Assembly (NCBI GenBank): GCA_021782055.1
Contig: JAJXVP010000010.1
Location: forward strand, 1-36,367
DNA length: 36,367 nucleotides
Reading direction: 5' to 3'
From: a bacterium
GTDB lineage: Bacteria; Spirochaetota; Spirochaetia; JABEVK01
The notes below the pieces were generated by a model, which had not been told where the DNA came from, made no database searches, and saw nothing but the letters and a program-made list of their open reading frames with translations. Numbering within the stretch: position 1 is the first letter of the stretch; each line of letters begins with the position of its first letter. This document shows positions 15,979-23,736 of this stretch, piece by piece. A program made the position numbers and the translations under genes.

Positions 15979-18900
15979 ATGGCCGATAAAAGCGGAAAGG
16001 TTCAGCTTTTCCTTCAAATTTTTGAAAGCATTCTCAAAGCTCGCGAGATAGACGTTCTGGAACAGGATTATACCCAGAGGGGAGAGGCCTTCTTTCACGT
16101 CTCTGGCGCTGGTCACGAGAACGTCGCCTTTCTCAACCCCTACCTGATTCCCGAAGACTACCTCCATTGTCACTACCGCGATAAATCTCTGATGTTGGCT
16201 CGCGGTGTTACCTCTCGACAGTTTTTTCTCAGTCTTTTCGCCAAGGATCAAAGCCACAGCCGTGGCCGACAGATGTCAGCACACCTCAGCGATCCTGCGC
16301 ATAACGTTTTAAGTTTAGTCGGCCCTGTAGGCAATAACGCTTTGCAAGCTGCTGGCTTGGCCGAGGTCGTTAAAAATAAGGCAAAGAATCCCGTCGTTCT
16401 TTGCGCCTTAGGTGATGGGATGTCCCAGCAGGGTGAGGTTCTCGAAGCCATTGCCCATGCCGTCCGCGAAACGCTCCCCGTTCTGTTCCTCATCGAGGAC
16501 AATAACTGGGCAATTAGTACAAAAACTCAAACAAAAACCTTTTATGATCACCCCGAGGGGCCAGCCTCCGAATTCTATGGTATCCCGATTACCCGAGTGG
16601 ATGGTCGCGACCCCCTTACCGTCTACGAGACCTTTGGCCAAGTGGTCACCGCCATGCGAGCCGACCGCAAACCTGCCATTGTTGTTTTCCAAGTCTCTCG
16701 GCTCAATAGCCACACCAACGCCGATGACCAGCGGCTCTATCGTACAACAGAGGAAATTGAAGAGACTCGTCGCCGCGACGACCCGATTCTCTTTCTCCGC
16801 AAATGGCTCATTGATAACGGCGTCGCTGAGAGCGACTTAGACGCACTTCATAACCGCCTCCGCGACGAGCTACGCCAAGAAGCAATCGACGCTCAGGATA
16901 GTCCCGAACCAGAACCCTGTTTTACAGCGAAAGCTGAGCTACCTAAAGCTCTTACCGATCCCGCCCGTGAGTACCGGGGCAACAGCGACGGCGATCAAAT
17001 CACCATGTTAGAAGCCATACGCGAAGTCCTAAAAACAAGATTGTCTTGGGATGAAAAAGTCAGCCTCTTTGGCGAGGACCTCGAAGATCCCAAAGGTGAT
17101 GTCTTTGGCATTACCAAGGGTCTCAGCCAAGCCTTCCCTGGCCGAGTACGAAACTCTCCGCTGGCGGAGTCTACCATTGTGGGGGTTTCCGTTGGCCGCG
17201 CCCTAGCGGGTGATCACCCTGTTGCCTTCCTGCAATTCGCAGACTTTTTTCCGATTGCTTATAACCAGATCTTTGCCGAGCTGGGCTCCATGCATTGGCG
17301 AACCGACGGCGGCTGGAAATGCCCCGTCATTATTATGGCGACCTGTGGCGGGTTCAAACCCGGCTTGGGGCCGTTCCATGCCTCTAGTATGGAGTCCATC
17401 GCCGTTCACACTCCCGGACTCGATGTGTACATGCCGGCTACCGCCGGTGATGCGGCCGGCTTGCTCAACGCCGCGTTTGAATCCCAGCGGCCGACCATTT
17501 TCTTTTACCCGAAAAGCTCGCTGAACGACCGTTCGGCAGCCACCAGTCGCGACGTAGCCCGTCAGATTGTGGCAATCGGTAAAGCACGTATCCACCGCAA
17601 AGGCGACCACTTCACCTTTGTCGGCTGGGGGAATACGGTCGCGCTTTGCGATAAAGCGGCGCAGGCCCTTGAAAAAGCTGGGGTCACCAGTGACGTAATT
17701 GACTTACGCTCCCTTTCGCCTTGGGATGCCGACGCCGTGGTAGAATCGGTACGACGAACCGGCCGCCTCATTATTGCCCAAGAAGACAGCCTAACCGCCT
17801 CGATGGCCAGTGAGATCTCTGCCACGGTCGCCGAACGACTAGGTGGCCAGGCCCACATCCGCCGCGTTTCTAGGCCTGACACGCATGTTCCTTTCCATTT
17901 TGAAAATCAGCTTGAAGTTCTACCCTCCTACAAACGCATTCTCACCGAAGCGGTAGAAATGCTGGGGGGCAAGCTAACTTGGATCCAGGATAAGGCGCTT
18001 GAAGCAGGATTTGCCTTTGTTGAAGCCGCCGGCTCAAGCCCCTCCGACGAATCAGTCACCGTTCTCGAATGGAAAGTAAAGGTCGGTGATGACCTGAAAC
18101 CGGGCCAAATGCTGGCCGAAATGGAAGCTGATAAAGCGGCGTTTGAATTGGCCTGCCCTCTCGAAGGCAAACTGGTAGAAGTCCTTGTTCCCGTCGGCGA
18201 CATGGTTAAAGTGGGTACGCCACTCTTAAAAATTGCCACAGGGAACGCCCGAGTCGCCCGCAAACCGGCCACCCAAGAAAACCCTGGCACACCCTCCATT
18301 GAACTGCCCGCTTCTGCCACGATGGCGGCTGCACCCGCAAGCGCCGCACTTCCCGCTTTGGCGAACCACGGTCCTGTTGCAGGTATTGCGGGAATCGCGA
18401 TTGCCCCTGGCTCACGCAAAATCTCAAACGAAGAGATTTCACGCCAATGTCCCGAATGGACACCCGAAGATATCTACAAACGTATCGGCATTGAATCGCG
18501 CTTCTGGGCCAACGAGGACGAAACCGCCGTAACTTTGGCCGTCAAGGCAGCCCGACAGCTTCTCGCTCAGCACCAGTTAACCGCTAAAGATCTTACTGCG
18601 GTTTTCTGTTCAACAGGAACGCCTGTCAAATTTACTCCGTCGACAGCCTGCCTTGTTTTGGCTGAACTTTCGCAGGGCCTAACACCCCAGCCCGAAATGC
18701 AAGCTGCCGACATCAATAGTGCCTGTTCTGGATATCTTTATACCCTGCAAGCCGCCTACGATCACTTGTTACACAACCCCGCCGGTAAGGTCCTGGTACT
18801 CAGTACCGAGGTCTTATCCCGCCGCACCGATCCCGCCGACTACCAAACCGCACCGATCTTTGGTGACGCCGCGACAGCGACTCTTGTTGTCGGCGCCGAA

Positions 18901-19338
18901 AATGCCAAACAGATGCTGGCGTCGATTGATAGGCCAGTTCTGTCCGCCAAGGGCGAAAACGGTGATATTCTCCGCGTTCCCCTGACAGGCGATGGCTATA
19001 TCTACCAGGACGGCCCCAAAGTATACGTTGAGGCCATTCGGCACATGATTGCACAGCTTGAAGAGGCTTGTTCCGTCGCAGGCCTAACCCCCAATGACCT
19101 CGATCTTGTTGTAGCGCACCAGGCCAACCAACGTATTCTTAACGCCGTTCGCCAAAAGACCAAACTGCCCGTCGAAAAGGTTTTTAGCAATATCCGGAAC
19201 TATGGCAACACCTCGTCCAATACGATTCCGTTGGGCCTGTACGAGCTCCTCCCCGAACGGCGGCCCGGTAAGCTCATCGGTCTCACGGCGTTCGGCGGTG
19301 GCTTCACCTTCGGGGCGGCGGTACTTCGCACCCTATGA
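15979..19338 (+). CDS. Fusion: 2-oxoacid dehydrogenase E1-alpha, E1-beta, lipoyl domain and ketoacyl-ACP synthase III
   Basis: 1119 residues from ATG 15979 (GAGGAGA, 6-nt spacer). The frame also runs upstream into the terminator, so earlier starts are excluded. E1-alpha (about 1-335): GRQMSAH (96-102), ThDP motif GDG at 145-147, and His245 in SHTNADDQRLYR, most like branched-chain E1. E1-beta (about 338-655): Glu397 in SPLAEST, His467 in GPFHASS, then CPGL-like HTPGLDVYMP. Lipoyl domain (about 665-735): Lys719 in MEADKAAFEL, the lipoyl rather than biotinyl pattern. An Ala/Pro-rich linker (about 736-785) follows. KASIII (about 786-1119) has Cys916 (NSACSGYLY), His1047 (VVAHQANQ) and Asn1077 (RNYGNTSS), with FabH-like spacing. 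No E2 catalytic domain or E3-binding domain is present. Likely role, inferred: decarboxylate a 2-oxoacid and pass the acyl group to malonyl-ACP. Confidence 0.92.
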   Translation: MADKSGKVQLFLQIFESILKAREIDVLEQDYTQRGEAFFHVSGAGHENVAFLNPYLIPEDYLHCHYRDKSLMLARGVTSRQFFLSLFAKDQSHSRGRQMSAHLSDPAHNVLSLVGPVGNNALQAAGLAEVVKNKAKNPVVLCALGDGMSQQGEVLEAIAHAVRETLPVLFLIEDNNWAISTKTQTKTFYDHPEGPASEFYGIPITRVDGRDPLTVYETFGQVVTAMRADRKPAIVVFQVSRLNSHTNADDQRLYRTTEEIEETRRRDDPILFLRKWLIDNGVAESDLDALHNRLRDELRQEAIDAQDSPEPEPCFTAKAELPKALTDPAREYRGNSDGDQITMLEAIREVLKTRLSWDEKVSLFGEDLEDPKGDVFGITKGLSQAFPGRVRNSPLAESTIVGVSVGRALAGDHPVAFLQFADFFPIAYNQIFAELGSMHWRTDGGWKCPVIIMATCGGFKPGLGPFHASSMESIAVHTPGLDVYMPATAGDAAGLLNAAFESQRPTIFFYPKSSLNDRSAATSRDVARQIVAIGKARIHRKGDHFTFVGWGNTVALCDKAAQALEKAGVTSDVIDLRSLSPWDADAVVESVRRTGRLIIAQEDSLTASMASEISATVAERLGGQAHIRRVSRPDTHVPFHFENQLEVLPSYKRILTEAVEMLGGKLTWIQDKALEAGFAFVEAAGSSPSDESVTVLEWKVKVGDDLKPGQMLAEMEADKAAFELACPLEGKLVEVLVPVGDMVKVGTPLLKIATGNARVARKPATQENPGTPSIELPASATMAAAPASAALPALANHGPVAGIAGIAIAPGSRKISNEEISRQCPEWTPEDIYKRIGIESRFWANEDETAVTLAVKAARQLLAQHQLTAKDLTAVFCSTGTPVKFTPSTACLVLAELSQGLTPQPEMQAADINSACSGYLYTLQAAYDHLLHNPAGKVLVLSTEVLSRRTDPADYQTAPIFGDAATATLVVGAENAKQMLASIDRPVLSAKGENGDILRVPLTGDGYIYQDGPKVYVEAIRHMIAQLEEACSVAGLTPNDLDLVVAHQANQRILNAVRQKTKLPVEKVFSNIRNYGNTSSNTIPLGLYELLPERRPGKLIGLTAFGGGFTFGAAVLRTL

Positions 19339-20258
19339 GTTGGATCACCGCGGCCGAACTCGTACGCTCTGGTCGGCTTCGGCCAGCGCCTCTCCTTGCC
19401 GAAAGCTTAGTAAAAGCCGCCCTAGCCGAAGACCTAGGGCGGGGCGGCGATATCACGAGCGATTTGATCTTTGCTCCTGATCATCGCAGTGCTTTTGTCT
19501 TGCGCGCCCGCCAAAACGGTGTCCTGGCAGGTTTAGCACCTGCCCTTACCGTGTGGGCCTACCTCGATGAAACCGTCGAGCTACAGGTGGCGGTTCAAGA
19601 CGGCGAGCGCATTACCTCGGGCACGGCAATCTTAGAAGTGCGGGGTCCAACACGTGCCTTGCTGACCGGTGAACGGACGGTGTTAAACTTTTTGGGCCAC
19701 TTGTCCGGGATTGCCACAAGAACGCGGCGGTTTGCCGACCTTGTCGATGGTACGAAGGCCCGGATTGTTGACACTCGCAAAACTCTCCCTGGGCTCCGTA
19801 CTTTTCAAAAGTACGCTGTGACCTGCGGTGGGGGCTTCAACCACCGTCTCGGCCTGGACGACGGCGTTCTGATCAAAGACAATCACATTGCCGCCTGTGG
19901 ATCGCTCACTGAAGCGGTGCAACGAGCCCGAAAAGCACTAGGCCATACCGTTAAGGTTGAAGTCGAAGTCGATACCCTTGAACAGTTTGAAGAGGCCCTA
20001 CCGCTGGCAGACATTATTCTTCTGGATAACTTTACTACCGCCGACATGGCAACAGCGGTGTCACGCCGAAACAGCCTTCCCGGCGTAAAACCACTCCTCG
20101 AAGCTTCGGGAGGGGTGAATGAAGCCACGGTGCGGCCCATTGCTGAAACGGGGGTTGATGTGATTTCTATCGGAGCTCTCACCCACAGTGTTACCAATTT
20201 TGACTTTGGCTTGGATGCTTCTATTCCCCTGAGAACCCGCTCCGCCGTGTCCGTTTAA
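19335..20258 (+). CDS. nadC: Nicotinate-nucleotide pyrophosphorylase (quinolinate phosphoribosyltransferase)
   Basis: Converts quinolinate and PRPP to nicotinate mononucleotide, CO2 and PPi in de novo NAD synthesis. 307 residues, slightly long because of an N-terminal extension. Signature segments: LTGERTVLNFLGHLSGIAT, DTRKTLPGLR, a GGGFNHRLGLDDGVLIKDNH block, VEVEVDTLEQ, ILLDNF, LEASGGV and DVISIGALTHS. It starts in an ATGA overlap with the E1-lipoyl-KASIII gene, so the two are co-translated. nadA and nadB are not in the window. Its last 38 nt overlap the convergent uvrC. Confidence 0.96.
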   Translation: MSWITAAELVRSGRLRPAPLLAESLVKAALAEDLGRGGDITSDLIFAPDHRSAFVLRARQNGVLAGLAPALTVWAYLDETVELQVAVQDGERITSGTAILEVRGPTRALLTGERTVLNFLGHLSGIATRTRRFADLVDGTKARIVDTRKTLPGLRTFQKYAVTCGGGFNHRLGLDDGVLIKDNHIAACGSLTEAVQRARKALGHTVKVEVEVDTLEQFEEALPLADIILLDNFTTADMATAVSRRNSLPGVKPLLEASGGVNEATVRPIAETGVDVISIGALTHSVTNFDFGLDASIPLRTRSAVSV

Positions 20259-22065
20259 GGCGCGCTACTGATCGTTCGCGCTTTTCTCGGTCAACGAGAT
20301 ACGCATGAACCGTTTCTGCGACGGCCTCAGGAACACCTCCTCGTAGGGCGATTTCACTAGGCTCAGCGGAAGCGAGAGCCTCCAGGCTGCCAAACTCCTT
20401 CAAAAGAGCACGGCTCCGTTTTTCCCCAATCCCCGGCACCGATTCCAAGGTCGTCAGTTTGAGTTGTTTGGAGCGCAAAAGTTGATTGAACCCAGTAGCG
20501 AATCGGTGGGTCTCATCTCGCACCGCCTGAAGCACCCGAAGCGCTGGCGACCCCCGAGGCAAGAGCACCGGATCACTCGTATGGGGAAGAAAGATTTCCT
20601 CCTCCCGTTTTGCCAAACCGACCACAGGGATTTTGAGCCCTAAGGTTTCCAAAACAGAAAAGGCCGCATTGACCTGGCCCTTTCCCCCGTCAATCAAAAT
20701 CAGGTCCGGTAAATCCTTGTTCTCGTTAAGTAATCGGCTGTAGCGTCGGGCTACAGCTTCCTTAATCGACTGAAAGTCATCGATCGCGCCCTGAAGCGAC
20801 TTGATATGAAACTTACGATAATTCTTTCGGTCAGGACTACCGTTCCAAAACGAGATGAGAGAAGCTACGGGGTTTGTACCATCCAACTGGGCAATGTCAA
20901 AGCCCTCAATTCGGTGAGGCATTTTTTCTAAGCTGAGAACCCGCTTTAACTCAATCAGCGCATGCGCATTTCCCCCCGTTTCTAGGCGCTTCTTTAAGTC
21001 AAGCCAGGCATTTTCTTTCGCCATGCGGAGAATGGCCTGATGACGGCCACTTTCTGGAACGGTTAATTCTGTTGTTGGTGATTTTTCGTGGAGAAATTGT
21101 CCTGCGGCTTCTAATTCAATGGGATGAGAAAGGTAGATCGCTTCGGCGGGAACAGCACGGCTGGTGTAGTAAGACACCAGGAATTCCTCAAAGGCTTCTT
21201 CCTCGCCGGAGTAGATTTCGGTTTGGAAAAGGTCCCGTCCCAGCAACTTCCCGCCGCGCATCTGTAAGACGACGAAAGTCGCGTGATTCCCTTCGGCCGC
21301 CAAGGCAATGTAGTCACGTTGCTCTGGATTCAAGTCGACAATCTTCTGCGCTTCTGCCAGCTCCTCCAGTGCCTTTATGGTATCCCGAAGTCCGGCCGCC
21401 GCCTCAAACTTCCATTCAGCGCTAGCTGCCAGCATCTGGGCGTTCAGCTCTTTCAAGAGGCCAGACGTTCGGCCCGACAAAAGATTCCGCACTTTAAGAA
21501 CGTGCTTGCGGTACCCTTCGACATCCACCTTCCCTACGCAAGGAGCCTGACACTTCCCTAAATGATAGTAGAGGCACGGCTCTTTGCGCCGCCGAAGCGG
21601 CCCCCGACATTTTCTGAGAGGGAATAGCTTTTCCGCCAGCTCTAGGTAGAGGTCCAGGTGGCGGATGTTGGGAAACGGCCCAAAGTACTCACTGCCATCT
21701 TCCACTACCCGGCGAGTTTTGAACACCCGAGGGAATTCCTCTTTGGTCAGGCGGATCAGGGGGTAGGACTTACCGTCCTTTAAGAGGATATTAAACCGTG
21801 GCCGATGCTCCTTAATGAGGTTGTTTTCCAACAACAAGGCTTCATACTGATTATCGGTAACAATAAACTCTATGGAGTGAATGCGCCTCACCAACAGCTG
21901 GGTCTTCACATCCCGTCCGCTCATAAAGTAGGATTTTACGCGATTGACAAGGCTTTTGGCTTTTCCAACATAGATAATCGTCCCCTCGGCATCTCGCATG
22001 AGGTAAACCCCGCTTTGAGCCGGGAAGCTTTTTACAAGTTCCTTGAGATCTTCCTGCTGGGACAA
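20221..22065 (-). CDS. uvrC: UvrABC system protein C
   Basis: Makes both incisions in nucleotide excision repair. 614 residues, typical length, from TTG 22065 (an AGGAT lies just upstream on the minus strand). Order: GIY-YIG nuclease with SGVYLMRD and IIYVGKAKSL; the cysteine cluster KC-PC-KC-PC (KCRGP to APCVG), matching reported Fe-S ligands; UVR motif near EWKFEAAAGLRD; RNase H-like endonuclease with IEGFDIAQLDG and ILIDGGKGQ; and helix-hairpin-helix VPGIGEKRSRALL. The 3' end overlaps nadC by 38 nt. LexA control is plausible, but I see no recognisable LexA site. Confidence 0.96.
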   Translation of the reverse strand: MSQQEDLKELVKSFPAQSGVYLMRDAEGTIIYVGKAKSLVNRVKSYFMSGRDVKTQLLVRRIHSIEFIVTDNQYEALLLENNLIKEHRPRFNILLKDGKSYPLIRLTKEEFPRVFKTRRVVEDGSEYFGPFPNIRHLDLYLELAEKLFPLRKCRGPLRRRKEPCLYYHLGKCQAPCVGKVDVEGYRKHVLKVRNLLSGRTSGLLKELNAQMLAASAEWKFEAAAGLRDTIKALEELAEAQKIVDLNPEQRDYIALAAEGNHATFVVLQMRGGKLLGRDLFQTEIYSGEEEAFEEFLVSYYTSRAVPAEAIYLSHPIELEAAGQFLHEKSPTTELTVPESGRHQAILRMAKENAWLDLKKRLETGGNAHALIELKRVLSLEKMPHRIEGFDIAQLDGTNPVASLISFWNGSPDRKNYRKFHIKSLQGAIDDFQSIKEAVARRYSRLLNENKDLPDLILIDGGKGQVNAAFSVLETLGLKIPVVGLAKREEEIFLPHTSDPVLLPRGSPALRVLQAVRDETHRFATGFNQLLRSKQLKLTTLESVPGIGEKRSRALLKEFGSLEALASAEPSEIALRGGVPEAVAETVHAYLVDREKRERSVARLKRTRRSGFSGE

Positions 22066-22094
22066 TTGATCCTATTCCTTTCCTTGCCGATAAT
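22066..22094 (+). promoter_or_regulatory. Candidate sigma-70 promoter for the five-gene operon
   Basis: TTGATC (22066-22071), 17-nt spacer, GATAAT (22089-22094; five of six match). The -35 abuts the uvrC start codon (22063-22065), so polymerase bound here could interfere with uvrC transcription. Confidence 0.45.
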
Positions 22095-22105
22095 GTAACG
22101 AAAAG

Positions 22106-22125
22106 GCGGTGTCTCAGCCAACCGC
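22106..22125. promoter_or_regulatory. Short inverted repeat in the 5' leader of the LamG/FN3 gene
   Basis: GCGGT (22106-22110) and ACCGC (22121-22125) with 10 nt between, downstream of the predicted start of transcription and 5 nt before the GAGG ribosome-binding site. It could be an operator or leader hairpin; five-base arms are weak evidence. Confidence 0.25.
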
Positions 22126-22137
22126 TGTTGAGGTCTT

Positions 22138-23736
22138 GTGGCAAAACTTTACCGTACCTTGAGCATAAGTCTTGCGGTCTGTGCGGCCGCGCTTTTCCCC
22201 AGCGGGCTTACCGCGCAACAACTCAGTTTTGGCCGTGAAAACGGTTGGAAAGACTGGAATCTGCAGGGAATCGGCCTTGAACGGGACAAAGAAGGCTACA
22301 TGGAGCTTACTTTGGCGCGTGGAGGTGAAACCCAGGACGCTAAGACAGACCTCTTGGCACACTTTGATCACGGGTTATTGGACGATTCGTCGGGCCATTA
22401 TTTTGTTTCAGGACCAGCCTCAGTGGCGTCTCGCGTGTTTTCACACATTGGAGACGGTAGCGCTGTCTTTCATGGTCGAACACCGATTGTGTATACAGCC
22501 GGGCAAAATGCTCTTTGGGGTCCTCACCAGGTGTGGGGCAGTTTTACGATAGAGTTTTGGCTTTACCCTACTGAAGGGGACGACGGCGAAACAATCTTGC
22601 AGTGGCAGGGGACCCGGACTTCCTCTGGTCCTGAGCAGGGGCAACTATTCCGTGTAGCTTTCGAAGACTCCCATTTAGTGTGGACCTTTCAAAACCTTTT
22701 TGCGCCCAGTCCCTCGGCTCCGGCTGTTACCGTCCGGCTCAGTGGTGTCTCCACCCTGATTCCTGACCAATGGCACCACCACATGATCCGCTATGATGCG
22801 AACACTGGTCTCTTGGAATACCTCGTTGACGGTGTCTCAGAAGCGGTGACGTATGTCACCCCCTCAAAAACGCAAGATGGCTCTCCCTACACCGTCATGA
22901 CTGGACGAACCTCGGGCCAACTTCTGGTCGGGCCGAGGTACACGGGAGCTTTAGATGAACTTCGCTTGGAACGGGCTTGGGTCGAAACCCCTCAGCTCAA
23001 TCGCTATTCTCCCACTTCGGGCGGTGGGGCAAGGGGAATAGCTCTCTCTCGCATCTTTGATTTGGGGATGCCGGATTCTCAAGTCCGCGCTATTCACATC
23101 AACTACCGGAACGTGGGAGCTTCCCAAGCCCTCTTCTCGTACCGGATGGCCAACGCCATCCGGTATCAATGGCAACCCGGTGGGCCAACGCTCAAAAGCC
23201 TTGCCTCCTCTCCGGCTACAGAAGAGTCAAGCTGGTTTCGCTTTGACCCGCATCAGCCCCTGTTGTCTCAAGCTCCCGGCGGCAAACTGCCCCAAGGTCG
23301 TTTTTTGCAATTGCGTATTGAACTCTTGCCCTCCGGGACCAACGATGAATCCCCGCACATCCAGCGCCTTGTCGTGGATTATCAAAAGAACCTTCCCCCA
23401 CCGCCGCCCGAAGCAGTCTTTTTGACCCCCGGAAACGGGCAACTGAAGGTGAGCTGGCGACCGGTCATGAAGGGCCAGGTGGACGGCTATGTTTTGTTCT
23501 TCGGCACTTCACCTGGTGAATATTTTGGCACATCAGCGGCGCAGGGCTCAAGTCCTCTGGATGTTGGGAATGTAACGTCCTACACCCTCACCGGACTCAT
23601 CAATGAACAAGTCTACTATGTCGCCGTGGCGGCGTATCAAAAGATTCCTCGGCCGGACACCCCCGGTACCTATGAGCGTCACCTCAGCCGAAATAGCCGT
23701 GAGGTCTACGCTCGGCCCCAAAGGACGATGCCATGA
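22138..23736 (+). CDS. Exported LamG-like and fibronectin type III protein
   Basis: 532 residues from GTG 22138 (GAGG at 22130-22133, short spacer). The signal peptide (LSISLAVCAAALFPSG) ends near LTA-QQ. A concanavalin-like LamG region at about 75-285 shows WGSFTIEFWLYPTEGD, IPDQWHHHMIRYD, LEYLVDGV and GALDELRLERAW, the jellyroll pattern. A beta-rich middle follows, then a proline stretch (PPPPPE) and an FN3 domain at about 422-520 (LKVSWRPV, GYVLFFGTSPGEYF, YYVAVAAYQ). No LPXTG or transmembrane tail is visible, so it is probably periplasmic, surface-bound or secreted, binding a glycan or protein. It is first in a five-gene operon and overlaps the TPR gene as ATGA. Confidence 0.82.
   Translation: MAKLYRTLSISLAVCAAALFPSGLTAQQLSFGRENGWKDWNLQGIGLERDKEGYMELTLARGGETQDAKTDLLAHFDHGLLDDSSGHYFVSGPASVASRVFSHIGDGSAVFHGRTPIVYTAGQNALWGPHQVWGSFTIEFWLYPTEGDDGETILQWQGTRTSSGPEQGQLFRVAFEDSHLVWTFQNLFAPSPSAPAVTVRLSGVSTLIPDQWHHHMIRYDANTGLLEYLVDGVSEAVTYVTPSKTQDGSPYTVMTGRTSGQLLVGPRYTGALDELRLERAWVETPQLNRYSPTSGGGARGIALSRIFDLGMPDSQVRAIHINYRNVGASQALFSYRMANAIRYQWQPGGPTLKSLASSPATEESSWFRFDPHQPLLSQAPGGKLPQGRFLQLRIELLPSGTNDESPHIQRLVVDYQKNLPPPPPEAVFLTPGNGQLKVSWRPVMKGQVDGYVLFFGTSPGEYFGTSAAQGSSPLDVGNVTSYTLTGLINEQVYYVAVAAYQKIPRPDTPGTYERHLSRNSREVYARPQRTMP

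Noticed and set aside
18050..18240. Biotin carboxyl carrier domain in the fusion protein
   Set aside because: The modified Lys is in EADKA, the lipoyl pattern, not the EAMKM biotin pattern, and the domain follows E1.
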